Assembly (NCBI RefSeq): GCF_964355755.1
Contig: NC_092674.1
Location: forward strand, 15,259,001-15,323,000
Direction: 5' to 3'
Length of the DNA: 64,000 nt
DNA from: Antedon mediterranea
Lineage: Eukaryota > Echinodermata > Crinoidea > Comatulida > Antedonidae
Below, piece after piece: positions 46,001 through 52,784 of the stretch; position 1 is the first letter of the stretch; each line of letters begins with the position of its first letter. The notes under the pieces were generated by a model. The model made no database searches, was not told the origin of the DNA, and worked only from the letters and a program-made list of their open reading frames with translations. The position numbers and the translations under genes are program-made.

Positions 46001-46163
46001 GTACTTCAAGTAGTAGATCTTGTCCGTACCTAAGGCCTAATGTACAGACAAAATTGCTTACCTCATTAAAACTGGAATAACTAACTGCATTCGCTATGAT
46101 AATTAAAGACAAGTTGAATAACAGCATAAGTACAAATTGTGACGACTCCATGTTCATGTTCAT
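24733..46163 (-). CDS. Gel-forming-mucin / von Willebrand factor-like secreted glycoprotein, 29 exons
   Basis: I join 29 exons, all GT-AG with matching phases; coding length is 8,673 bp (2,890 residues). Exons: 46062-46163, 44611-44656, 44361-44480, 43678-44037, 43214-43291, 42339-42431, 41343-41888, 41115-41230, 40739-40925, 40275-40506, 39695-39741, 39042-39352, 38596-38740, 36579-36743, 36175-36339, 34780-35020, 34175-34462, 33856-33902, 33404-33607, 32705-32898, 32285-32392, 31844-32129, 31133-31363, 27281-30463, 26681-26935, 26368-26523, 25916-26173, 25392-25580, 24733-25052. Order: signal peptide, furin-type site, EGF, CUB, EGF, three VWD-C8-TIL units, Ser/Thr repeats, C8/TIL modules, cystine knot. 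VWD assemblies and C-terminal knots disulphide-link vWF and gel mucins into polymers, so a secreted, O-glycosylated, multimerising coat or mucus protein is the likely role. Most exons are phase 1-1, suited to shuffling. It could equally be called otogelin- or zonadhesin-like; EGF-CUB-EGF at the front is not typical of vertebrate gel mucins. Confidence 0.88.
25392..25580 (-). CDS. Cys-rich TIL/VWC-like exon
   Basis: 63 residues with about ten cysteines: [11 protein letters not shown], then [17 protein letters not shown], then [13 protein letters not shown] and GDGSCVSC. The C-x-C-P-x-G pattern fits the second half of a TIL module or a VWC-like module. Phase 1-1 exon. Confidence 0.7.
25916..26173 (-). 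CDS. Thr-rich linker plus C8-like module (third of the post-mucin set)
   Basis: Starts with a [12 protein letters not shown] linker, then CPTS...[25 protein letters not shown]...ETC...[27 protein letters not shown]. The FxxCH-x-x-(V/I)-N/D-P spacing and final EWR...C match C8 domains. There is no VWD domain directly before it, which is unusual. Confidence 0.8.
26368..26523 (-). CDS. TIL-like Cys-rich module
   Basis: 52 residues: [21 protein letters not shown]...[26 protein letters not shown]. CxCPPG and paired cysteines are typical of trypsin-inhibitor-like modules between VWD units. Phase 1-1. Confidence 0.75.
26681..26935 (-). CDS. Thr/Pro linker plus C8-like module (second of the post-mucin set)
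   Basis: 85 residues: [18 protein letters not shown] linker, then [29 protein letters not shown]...[29 protein letters not shown]. Same exon architecture and phase as 25916-26173, so the two are probably duplicates. Again no VWD partner. Confidence 0.8.
27281..30463 (-). CDS. Giant mucin exon: ~65 Ser/Thr repeats followed by a C8-like module
   Basis: A single 3,183-bp exon. After a [13 protein letters not shown] lead it carries about 65 tandem copies of a 14-residue unit (consensus [16 protein letters not shown]; 42 bp), roughly 30390 down to 27650. About half the residues are Ser or Thr with Pro and Gly, a classical PTS domain for dense O-glycosylation. Several blocks are near-identical over hundreds of bases, indicating recent unequal exchange. 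The last ~75 codons encode [26 protein letters not shown]...[14 protein letters not shown]...IEWTNDEC, a C8-like module. Acceptor TTTTCATTCCAG; donor GTAAGT at 27280. Copy number is likely polymorphic and assembly-sensitive. Confidence 0.9.
30530..30960 (+). repeat. Dispersed repeat family R2 copy in a mucin intron
   Basis: GACACGATGATTTATGTAGTCAACTAAAATTAG, GATGGGAAAGAGGATGGGTACAAAGAGGAACAATTTTTAAATATATTC and ACATTTGCGATTTAATAC recur with small changes at 48235-48480 and 51055-51410. The 79-codon frame inside (30715-30954) is part of the repeat, not a gene. Confidence 0.75.
31133..32392 (-). CDS. Third VWD unit, C-terminal part: VWD end, C8, TIL (exons 31133-31363, 31844-32129, 32285-32392)
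   Basis: Exon 32285-32392 gives [16 protein letters not shown], the calcium-loop end of VWD, with Ser in place of the first Cys of the usual CGLC. Exon 31844-32129 gives the C8 domain ([26 protein letters not shown] ... [21 protein letters not shown]). Exon 31133-31363 gives a TIL module ([10 protein letters not shown]...[16 protein letters not shown]) that ends in a short [12 protein letters not shown] stretch leading into the Ser/Thr repeats. Phases 0-0, 0-1, 1-1. Confidence 0.85.
31495..31595 (+). repeat. Short interspersed GTCGC-type element
   Basis: GACTGCAGTCGCATGC...GACCAACCGACCGACCGACATAGTGAGCTGTAAAGTC...CGCGACTAAAAAC, the same module as at 1735-1790 and inverted at 22240-22335. Intronic in the mucin-like gene. 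Confidence 0.6.
32705..33607 (-). CDS. Third VWD unit, N-terminal part (exons 32705-32898, 33404-33607)
   Basis: Exon 33404-33607: [28 protein letters not shown], the best-conserved VWD start in the gene, then [24 protein letters not shown]. Exon 32705-32898: [12 protein letters not shown]...[37 protein letters not shown]. Together with 32285-32392 these make a complete VWD domain. Both junctions are in phase. Confidence 0.9.
32938..33295 (+). mobile_element. tRNA-derived SINE in a mucin intron
   Basis: The head resembles a tRNA promoter (GGCGCAGTGTGTTGGACATTGG, then a B-box-like GTGAGTTTGAATTG). It is followed by a body, CCTTAGGCAAGATACTTTAC...CTCTCTCCACCCAGGTGTACAAATGG, that I recall as widespread in deuterostome and lophotrochozoan SINEs. 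It ends in about three ~58-bp units of TTTGTGTTTGATCCCAAA...GGTAATAATAAG. The frames on both strands here are SINE sequence. Confidence 0.8.
33856..35020 (-). CDS. TIL modules between the second and third VWD (exons 33856-33902, 34175-34462, 34780-35020)
   Basis: Exon 34780-35020: [21 protein letters not shown]...[18 protein letters not shown]...CPCQ, a TIL module. Exon 34175-34462: [13 protein letters not shown], then [21 protein letters not shown]...[17 protein letters not shown]...CPCPHGG, a linker plus a second TIL module. Exon 33856-33902 is a 47-bp microexon ([13 protein letters not shown]) leading into the next VWD. It has the same length and phase pattern (2 to 1) as the microexon 39695-39741 before the second VWD, so the exon layout was duplicated along with the domains. 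Confidence 0.85.
35088..35927. mobile_element. MITE with long imperfect inverted ends, hosting a LINE fragment
   Basis: Left end GACCCATTTACACTAGGACGATAACGAT...; right end, reverse complemented, GGCCCATTTACACTAAGACGATAACTAT... The two halves (35088 to about 35284 and about 35723 to 35927) are pushed apart by a LINE insertion. Inside are mirrored words ATGACATCATGATT / AATGATGACGTCAT. Intronic, between the exons ending at 35020 and 36175. Confidence 0.7.
35285..35722 (+). mobile_element. 5'-truncated non-LTR retrotransposon 3' end with (ATT)n tail
   Basis: The frame 35305-35568 matches the extreme C-terminus of jockey/CR1-like reverse transcriptase ORFs: a PHSFNEYI segment, a [21 protein letters not shown] segment (the common 'RLWNxLPxxIR' motif) and [10 protein letters not shown], then a stop. 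A ~120-bp 3' region ends in (ATT)n at about 35697-35722, a typical tail for these LINEs. It is a dead-on-arrival copy. Confidence 0.8.
36175..36743 (-). CDS. C8 domain of the second VWD unit (exons 36175-36339, 36579-36743)
   Basis: Exon 36579-36743: [41 protein letters not shown], the start of C8. Exon 36175-36339: [53 protein letters not shown], the end of C8. Both exons are exactly 165 bp and phase 1-1. Confidence 0.85.
36976..38035 (+). repeat. 48-bp minisatellite, ~22 copies, intronic
   Basis: Unit ATGACAATGCTGTGGGTATC + AGTGGCTGGATCTCAATGGA + GATACAAA, with few variants (GGC/GGA in the middle, two units with an extra A). Because 48 is a multiple of 3 and the unit lacks stops in several frames, it yields long spurious open frames on both strands (up to 317 codons). 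It lies between exons 36579-36743 and 38596-38740 and has no splice-site or domain support as coding. Confidence 0.9.
38083..38269. repeat. 187-bp near-perfect hairpin next to the minisatellite
   Basis: Arms of ~85 bp: TATCTTTAAATAACTTTTTTTAAAACAGTGAAACGAACTGCC... mirrored by ...GGCAGTTCGTTTCACTGTTTAAAAAAAATTATTTAAAGATA around a short ACACAATTACAGT centre. Arm mismatches are very few. A foldback MITE is the simplest reading. Confidence 0.85.
38596..39741 (-). CDS. Second VWD domain (exons 38596-38740, 39042-39352, 39695-39741)
   Basis: Microexon 39695-39741: [15 protein letters not shown]. Exon 39042-39352: [31 protein letters not shown] (VWD start, GDDH in place of GDPH), then SVNVNNYGC...[24 protein letters not shown]. 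Exon 38596-38740: [20 protein letters not shown]...[21 protein letters not shown], with the CGLC motif and Asp/Asn calcium loop. Phases 2-1, 1-0, 0-1. Confidence 0.9.
40275..41230 (-). CDS. C8 and TIL of the first VWD unit (exons 40275-40506, 40739-40925, 41115-41230)
   Basis: Exon 41115-41230: [16 protein letters not shown]...[18 protein letters not shown] and exon 40739-40925: [18 protein letters not shown]...[28 protein letters not shown] together form C8. Exon 40275-40506: [20 protein letters not shown]...[18 protein letters not shown]...[13 protein letters not shown] is a TIL module. All junctions are in phase. Confidence 0.85.
41343..41888 (-). CDS. First VWD domain in one exon
   Basis: 182 residues, phase 1-1. 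[27 protein letters not shown] at the start (no GDPH), [17 protein letters not shown] in the middle, [21 protein letters not shown], then [22 protein letters not shown] and [14 protein letters not shown] is intact. Unlike the second and third VWD domains, which are split over several exons, this one is intron-free, suggesting intron loss or a different origin. Confidence 0.9.
41972..42095. repeat. Two 62-bp direct repeats in an intron
   Basis: AGTCAATTGAACTATTTGTTTCTAGGTAAGCAGTCAATCAAGGTTAACTGGTTGAGAAGAAG occurs twice back to back, with a diverged third copy near 42238-42295. Read on the plus strand each unit contains TTTCTAG|GTAAG. Confidence 0.85.
42339..42431 (-). CDS. Thr/Pro-rich linker exon
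   Basis: 31 residues, phase 1-1: [19 protein letters not shown] then [12 protein letters not shown]. Joins the EGF-type module to the first VWD. No cysteines; Thr content suggests O-glycosylation. Acceptor TTTTTTGCAG and donor GTAAGT are good. Confidence 0.7.
42934..43209. repeat. 46-bp minisatellite, six identical copies, abutting a splice donor
   Basis: Unit AGTGTATCATTATAACAGGG + TAGGGTGTTGATGTATCGGC + CTATAC, six perfect copies. The array ends at 43209 and the donor of exon 43214-43291 (minus strand) is at 43212-43213, so the array begins within a few bases of the intron start. Identical copies imply very recent expansion. Confidence 0.95.
43214..44480 (-). CDS. EGF - CUB - EGF modules (exons 43214-43291, 43678-44037, 44361-44480)
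   Basis: Exon 44361-44480: [29 protein letters not shown], a six-Cys EGF domain. Exon 43678-44037: [30 protein letters not shown]...FDYLVIGEG...[19 protein letters not shown], a CUB domain with the usual SP-x-YP-x-NY start. Exon 43214-43291: [25 protein letters not shown], which starts like a calcium-binding EGF but stops after the fifth Cys, so this EGF is incomplete. All three are phase 1-1. These modules suggest protein-binding capacity at the N-terminus. Confidence 0.88.
44611..44656 (-). CDS. Microexon with furin-type RSKR site
   Basis: 46-bp exon encoding [15 protein letters not shown], residues 35-49 of the model. RSKR-E fits the R-x-K-R proprotein-convertase consensus just after the signal peptide, so a ~20-residue propeptide may be removed. 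Phase 0-1; both splice sites are good. Confidence 0.7.
44657..46061. other. First intron of the mucin-like gene; no gene inside
   Basis: AT-rich 1.4 kb. No recognisable domain frame or strong repeat. Confidence 0.5.
46062..46163 (-). CDS. First exon: signal peptide of the mucin-like protein
   Basis: Starts MNMNMESS, then a hydrophobic core [17 protein letters not shown], then VSYSSFNE and donor GTAAGC. A classical secretory signal, with cleavage probably after ANA. Three nearby ATGs (46161-46163, 46155-46157, 46149-46151) are in frame; I took the first of these. A further in-frame ATG at 46196 would add a polar extension before the signal and is less likely. Confidence 0.75.
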
Positions 46164-46194
46164 GTGATTCACACACGTTGAATGAAGCAAATGC

Positions 46195-46330
46195 AATCAC
46201 AGACGTCTATTTATTATGCAATGATAATTTATTGGACTATTCCATTACCTATTGTTTTCTTTATCCCAATCGTCACTTTTATTGCGATTGAGTAATTGGT
46301 TGGATAATGCGGGTACTAATTTATTTTTGA
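46195..46330 (-). promoter_or_regulatory. Candidate promoter of the mucin-like gene
   Basis: On the minus strand CATAATAAATAG (about 46208-46219), a TATA-like word, lies about 50 bp upstream of the ATG cluster. CCAAT words occur at about 46232 and in the 46290-46325 stretch. Position fits a core promoter; no direct evidence of the start site. Confidence 0.35.
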
Positions 46331-47854
46331 TTGGACAATCATTATTGCCCTGTTCCATTATTGGGTAAAATGATGGACAATTAATTGATAGCACATGCGA
46401 GAAAAAAAGTTCTTTTTTTAAGCCTAAAAAACTTTATGCCTAAGCAACGTTTAATAAGCCTAAATTAATTAACTAGAATTAAACAATTATATAGAAATAG
46501 AACTACTATAGCACTTTTTCTAGAATTAGCAATTATGAAATAAATGTGATTGTAATATATTACAGTTAGGCTCAATATTAATACTAAAAAAAATGTTCAT
46601 TGGATGTTACACGTAAGTTTACAAACGAATTAAAGCATCAACAATCCTTTATTAGGGAAAAGACACGCGTGGAATAATTTTTGATAGGTCAATTTTCAAC
46701 ACTAGATGGCACGCTCGCTTCGCTCGCGTACCATCTAGGGGTGCTCACAGATGGTTCTCGAATACAGTAGAATCCACGGACGGGGACTTTTTTGGGACAC
46801 TAAACAAAAACGGAAGTGTCTCCCTAATTGGGGTATTCAGAAATAGAGACAACAAAACCAATACTGGATTTCATAATGGACAATTAATTTATGTGGATTA
46901 AAGAAATTAGGGAGAAATGGAAATGTATGTACGGGAATTGGGCGACACGTGGTGGTGGTGATGGAACCGCAGTAATAAAGTTGATTGTATTTATATATTA
47001 TAAGAACCAAACTAAATAAATAGACCTAGACATTCTGCGAAATGAAAATCGGAAATGCAAGCTCCTATTTAGTGAAAAATTAAACTGTAGTCTACCTAAA
47101 TATTTAGGGCAAATCATCGGTTGTGGTGTTGAAATTCCTGTAAACATTTGTGTGAACCAAACTGGGTCGAATTTCTGTCATGAGTACTGATTTGTTGGCC
47201 TGTGATTTATGACGCTTAAGGGATCTATCTAGACTTATTTTTTAGAATAATGTACGTACCTGTCAGATACAATTGTCTTGTGTCGTATAATAAATAAGTA
47301 CTGTAATAGTTACTGAAGTTACTATTACAATCTCGTCAATGAAAACACGAAAATGTATATGCACTTACTTATGAAAACGTATACAGTATTATACTCAGTT
47401 ATTGAAACAGTAGGTTTAAAAAAGTTTCGTTTGTCTGTAAAATGATGTAATCAAGCTGTTTACATGAGTCTTAATTTATAAGCACATCAATAATAAAATA
47501 GTTTATCTATCCTGTAATTGGCGAGATTATGGTCGCTGTTGAATGAAATAAAGCCAATCGGTATCATATTTGTACAGAAACGTTTTCGCGGCCGAAGGGT
47601 GTAACCTAAATTCGTTGTATTATCGTCAAGAACTAACTGTAACTAAACTTACATAGAAAGTAGGGTATCATAAATTTGGCCTTAGCACTCGGGGGAGTGG
47701 CTAAGATGAAGTCCGTGGGACTACTAAATATAAATTGTAATGAACCTCGAGGGACATAAATAGGAATATTTCATGTTTCATTATCAATGTATAATAAATG
47801 GAAACTGTTTACCGATTCAAATAATAGAAATTGGTTTTTAACATTTTCCGAACC
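46331..47854. other. Intergenic; one short hairpin
   Basis: No gene seen. At 46702-46738, CTAGATGGCACGCTCGCTTCGCTCGCGTACCATCTAG is a near-perfect palindrome (split here only by name), followed by GATGGTTCTCGAATAC, a word that recurs at 51006. It probably marks the end of a short mobile element. Confidence 0.45.
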
Positions 47855-49262
47855 TATTGCAAGTTTATTCTCAAAGGGCCCATATATTTACCTACCGTAT
47901 GTGTTAAACCAAGGGCTCATAAATTTACCTACAGTACTTGTGTTAAACCAAACTCTGGCAGACTGAGAGATTGGGATGTTCCATTCATCGCAAATCAATA
48001 CATTTGTATAATCGTATAATAAATCTATCAAAATAGTATTTTTTAAAGAAAATCGGCCTGTCTTCAACATTATGATGGTGTACTCTAGCAATCTATCAAA
48101 ATAGTATTTTTTAAAGAAAATCGGCCTGTCTTCAACATTATGATGGTGTACTCTAGCTGTTCAACCGGTTTTCAGCTATCAAAAACAATTATCGTAGGAG
48201 GAGATAGGAAAATGCAAAAACCTCCTCGCTATGTAACATTAGGGTTGAGGGATGGGAAAGCGGATAGGTACAAAGAGGAACAATTTTTAAATATATTCTT
48301 TATCCACTGAGTAACGAAATATTTTGTTCATGTTTTATAGGCCTATAAATAATATACCTCTAAATACAGTAGGCCTAAAACATTTGCGATTTAATACTTT
48401 GTTAAAACTGTCACTGTCATAATCGATTGAAATATTAAAGTACATGTCACGATACACCACTACGACGTTTATATTTTTGGTAATTATTAATTAATACAAA
48501 CGTTGAGAAGGAACTGTCAGTATAAAGTTTATTTGTATATCTAACAGTAGAGCCTATCCACAGTCTCAGTAATAAAGTTTATTTGTATATATTTTTATAT
48601 TACATCTAACAGTACGAACATTCACAGTAAGAAATGTTCGATTCAAATGAAAAATAGTTAATAGGTATTTACAGTATTGTCAAAGTATTGCAAGTTTATT
48701 CTCAAAGGGCCCATATATTTACCTACCGTATGTGTTCAAGGGCTCATGAATTTACCTACAGTACTTGTGTTAAACCAAACTCTGGCAGACTGAGAGATTG
48801 GGATGTTCCATTCATCGCAAATCAATACATTTGTATAATCGTATATTAAATCTATCAAAATAGTATTTTTTAAAGAAAATCGGCCTGTCTTCAACATTAT
48901 GATGGTGTACTCTAGCTGTTCAATCGGTTTTCAGCTATTAAAAACAATTATCGTAGGAGGAGATAGAAAAATGCGAAGCCTCCTCGCATTTTTTTGGCGG
49001 GTATTTTTCAAGATGGACATCCATTAAACAGTGTATACCACGATCGGAAAACACCCCTATTTGGGGCAAATCGTTTAACCTAAATTCGTTTTAATCGTCA
49101 ATAACTAATTATTTAACTCAATTTAATTAGTAAACAGGGTTACATCAGGCGGTTAAAATCAGTACCGAAAGTACGAACCAACTTTACATACCATCGAGTG
49201 AAAATTCTAGAAGTAAGACGCGATTTACCGAATTTTGCCCTTACGTAAATTTATATATAGAT
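47855..49262 (+). repeat. Composite of repeat families R1 and R2 with an internal direct duplication
   Basis: A ~300-bp block starting TATTGCAAGTTTATTCTCAA (about 47857) and containing CCATTCATCGCAAATCAATAC recurs at about 48687. Inside the first copy a 68-bp piece (ATCTATCAAAATAGTATTTT...GTGTACTCTAGC) is tandemly doubled at 48022-48157. Between the two blocks lies an R2 segment (48235-48480). The tail (CACGATCGGAAAACACC, ACCATCGAGTG, CGCGATTTACCGAATTTTGC) matches the copies near 22.4-23.0 kb and 52.1 kb. Non-coding. Confidence 0.75.
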
Positions 49263-51009
49263 TATGTTTACATAAACTAAAATATACATTTTTCTAAATT
49301 AAGAATATAAATTCCGAAATCATTAAATTTAACTTGATTTGTTTGTGTTTACTGTATAAAATGTACTGACAGTATGTTTAAAGCATTCATGCTTATTTTG
49401 TATCCCATTCCATGTTTTGTACTGTATTATTTTGTTTAAGCCTTGGAATAAACATTAAATAAATTATATATACCTCTTAATACAGTAGGCCTACTTTCGA
49501 TTTATTTTGTATATGACCACTGGCATGCCTGTCATAAAGAAGGCGAATATTCGTCATAAAACATAGTGCCAATACTGCTAACTATATGAAGAATAATGTT
49601 AATATTATTAAGTAGCCTAGTTAGGTAGTAGCCTTTTAGGCCTTATACAAACACCTTAACCCCCTCCCGACATTTTAAAATATAAAATTGGACGATTTTA
49701 TTTTATTTATTTATATTATTTATATATATTATTCTATTGTACCATGGAGAAAATAAATCAGATGACGACAGTAACATGTTTGAATTGCTTCCGAAAATGA
49801 GTAACTGTTTTATCATTCTCTAATTATAAGATAACCATAAACCATGCTATCAAAAGTATTTTTACTGTAGAACAAATTTAATTTTGATGAAACGTGTATA
49901 ATGTGTATTATTCAATGTTCAATTCTATGTGTATTTTCAATTTTATTTCAATTTTTGGAATAGAGTATTTAAGGGCCTTATATTATATTAATAAAAATTC
50001 TTGTTCTCATTTTCAGAATTAACAAAATTGTATATTATCCTGTTAAAGTCAATTTACATTGTACTTCAACCCAGCCCATGTTTTCTATTTTGTACTACAC
50101 AGTGTATTCCGTTAGAAGAAATGGGCAGTGAAACCCACCCAGCCTATTGTTCTGTGACAGGACTACATGAATTCGCAGCTGTTTACTGCGCTTCTGCTGG
50201 TACAGTCTGAGACAATTGCCGTCCGTCCAATGTATTTTGTCGGTTTCTTTATAAAAACTGTTCGAGAACCACACCTAAAATTCCACATGCGCTTGCGTCT
50301 ATAGTTAAATCAATACAATATTCAACAATAATCAATGAACATTATAAAACTTTTCAAATTTGTGGTTAAATTGTTAAATTCATGTACTGAACTGTAATAA
50401 AAATGAAATATAAAAATAATAAATATGGCCTTTAAATGTATACAAACTCATAACATGAGAATAACAAGTAAAAGTCATCTAATAAAATAACCCAATTAAT
50501 GCTGTTTTATTCAATTAAATGATGAACTGAACAAAAATTAAACATAACCAATATCTCTTCCATGGTCGGATATGTTAAACAGGATTTATTGATTGTAAAC
50601 ATTTTATTGTATAAAGATAACATCAATGAAAGGTAAAGACTAAAATCCAATTTACAATAAAGATAAACAATATCGAAATGCGATATAAGACTGATTTGAT
50701 TAATTTTCATGTTTTTTGGAATAATACGGTAAACCATGGACCTATAATTAATTTTTTTTATAGGTCCATGGGTAAACTTTAACAAATACAATATAGTGAT
50801 CCAGATAAACCTTTCAATATTTAGTGGAGTGGTAATAAGTAATAATATAATGATCAATATACAATTACTATGTACACAAAACAAAGTTATTGAAACTTAT
50901 TTTAAATTAAATTCGTAGTGTTGGCAAACTATATTTTGATTGTGTACTTCTGCTGATCCAAAAATATGTTAAAACAGAGGAATTGTTCAAAATTTACAAT
51001 TACTAGATG
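49263..51009. other. No gene seen; one 13-bp-arm hairpin
   Basis: AT-rich. CCATGGACCTATA (50734-50746) and TATAGGTCCATGG (50759-50771) form a small perfect hairpin. The frames at 50001-50210 and 50507-50884 have no support. Confidence 0.45.
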
Positions 51010-52215
51010 GTTCTCGAATACACGGTAATTTCAGCGTAAACAAACTACAGAACTACATTTTAAATAGACACGGTGATTTATGTAGTCAACTAAAATTAGA
51101 ACCCTGAGAATTAATTCCGAAAGAGAAACTTGTCACAAAATGATTTGAAATTTTTTAGAGAGATGGGGAAGAGGATATGGGTGCAAAGAGGAAGAATGTT
51201 TAAATATGTACATTATTCTTTATCCATTCAGTAACGAACATCTGTGTTCATGTTTTATAAATAATCATACCACTAAACACAGTCAAATATTTGCGGTTTA
51301 ATACTTTGTTGAAACTGTCACTGTCATCGATTGAAATAGTAAATAATAGTAACGATACACCGACCACTACGACGTTTATATTTATTAATTAATACAAACG
51401 TTAAGAAGCAAATGTCAGTAATAAAGTTTATTTGTTAATCTATATTATATTTATATATATATATATTATTATTATATGAGAGGGTTTGTACGTTTGTATG
51501 TTTGTTCGTTATAAACATTTTTGTTACTGCACGTAACCTTAAATAATAATGGGATATCAAAATGACCGCAATTGTACCGGGAAAGTTCTAAACTATATTT
51601 GAACATCATCCGCCATATGATCTAGGATCCAAGTTAGGGGGCCAAAATGTGGTAAAAATGACCCACTTTCCCCGAATTTCAATGTTTGTTCGTTATACAA
51701 TGTCTGTTTCTGCATGTAACCATACATATGGGGTATCAAAATAATCGCAATTTAAACTACATTTCAAAAATATGATGGGGATTTGGTGGGAAAGGCGGTT
51801 TGGGAGATAGGGTGTGGGAGTTGGTCGGGTATTATGTACTGAGGCGGCTTTAAACTAATTTTGAAACCGTCCCTGACAGACCTTCATTCATCACCAATCA
51901 ATACGTTTGAAAAAACGTATATTAAATCTATTAAATAGTATTTTAAAAGAAATTTGGTCTGTCTTCAACATTATGATGCTGTACTCGAGCTGTTTTCAGT
52001 TAAGACAATTATCGTAGAAGAAGATAGGTAAATGCGAGTATTTTTCAAGATGGACACTCCATTAGACAGTGTGACCACACTTACTTGGGGCAAATCGTTG
52101 AACCTAAATTCGTTTTAATTGTCAACTAATTAGCTAACTCATTGTAATACCATCGAGTAAAAATTCTAAAAGTAACGCGCGATTTACCGAATTTTGCCCT
52201 TACGTAAATTTATAT
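51010..52215 (+). repeat. Second R2-R1 composite
   Basis: R2 words at 51060-51400 (GTGATTTATGTAGTCAACTA, AAACTTGTCACAAAATGA, ATTTGCGGTTTAATAC). Then two diverged ~185-bp units starting GTTTGTTCGTTATA at about 51500 and 51685, then the R1 end (CTTCAACATTATGATG, ACCATCGAGTAAAAATTC, CGCGCGATTTACCG, TACGTAAATTTATATATAG) to about 52215. The shared order R2 then R1 in both composites suggests one larger element. Confidence 0.65.
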
Positions 52216-52784
52216 ATAGATTACAACAGTCAAAATAGGACAGTTAATAAATAATAAGGCTCTTTTAAAACAAAACCTTTTTTTTTTATTTCACTGGCGA
52301 ATGTTAATGAATGTATATAGCGCTTTTAACAATCAGCAGCAATAACCATCATTTTCTTTTGAGCAATACACCGATAGTTGAATTCACTTTTTGTAAATTC
52401 TAGGAAGTACGCAGGTATTAATGTGTAGTCATTTTTGCAACTGATATATGATTTCCGGCTTGACATAAACACCGTCCTTTGTTTTTAATTAAAAAACATA
52501 GTTTTTGTTTATATCGAGGCGTGTGCACATTCAAAGGATAAATGACCGGAAAATGATGTTGATCCACGCCCAGGGATCCTATTGTGATAATAATGTTATT
52601 GTCTCGTCAATTTGTATTATTGTGAGGGCAGGGAACAACTCCCTGGTGAGGGTACCTATATGATTGAGTAGCTTCGGCTGGATGGACCAACCTCGTTAAA
52701 TAAAATAAATAATAAATTACATGTACAACATGATTACTTTAGTACCAGTTAAGAAAACATGTTAAAGTAATTATTGTACAGAAA
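52216..52784 (+). other. Intergenic; possible LINE 3' tail at 52625-52715
   Basis: AGGGAACAACTCCCTGGTGAGGGTACC...GGACCAACCTCGTTAAATAAAATAAATAATAAAT looks like the 3' end and A/T tail of a truncated retroposon, but there is no coding portion to prove it. Confidence 0.3.

Noticed and set aside
50507-50884. 125-codon minus-strand frame
   Set aside because: AT-rich Ile/Leu composition typical of chance frames, containing a small palindrome; no domain.
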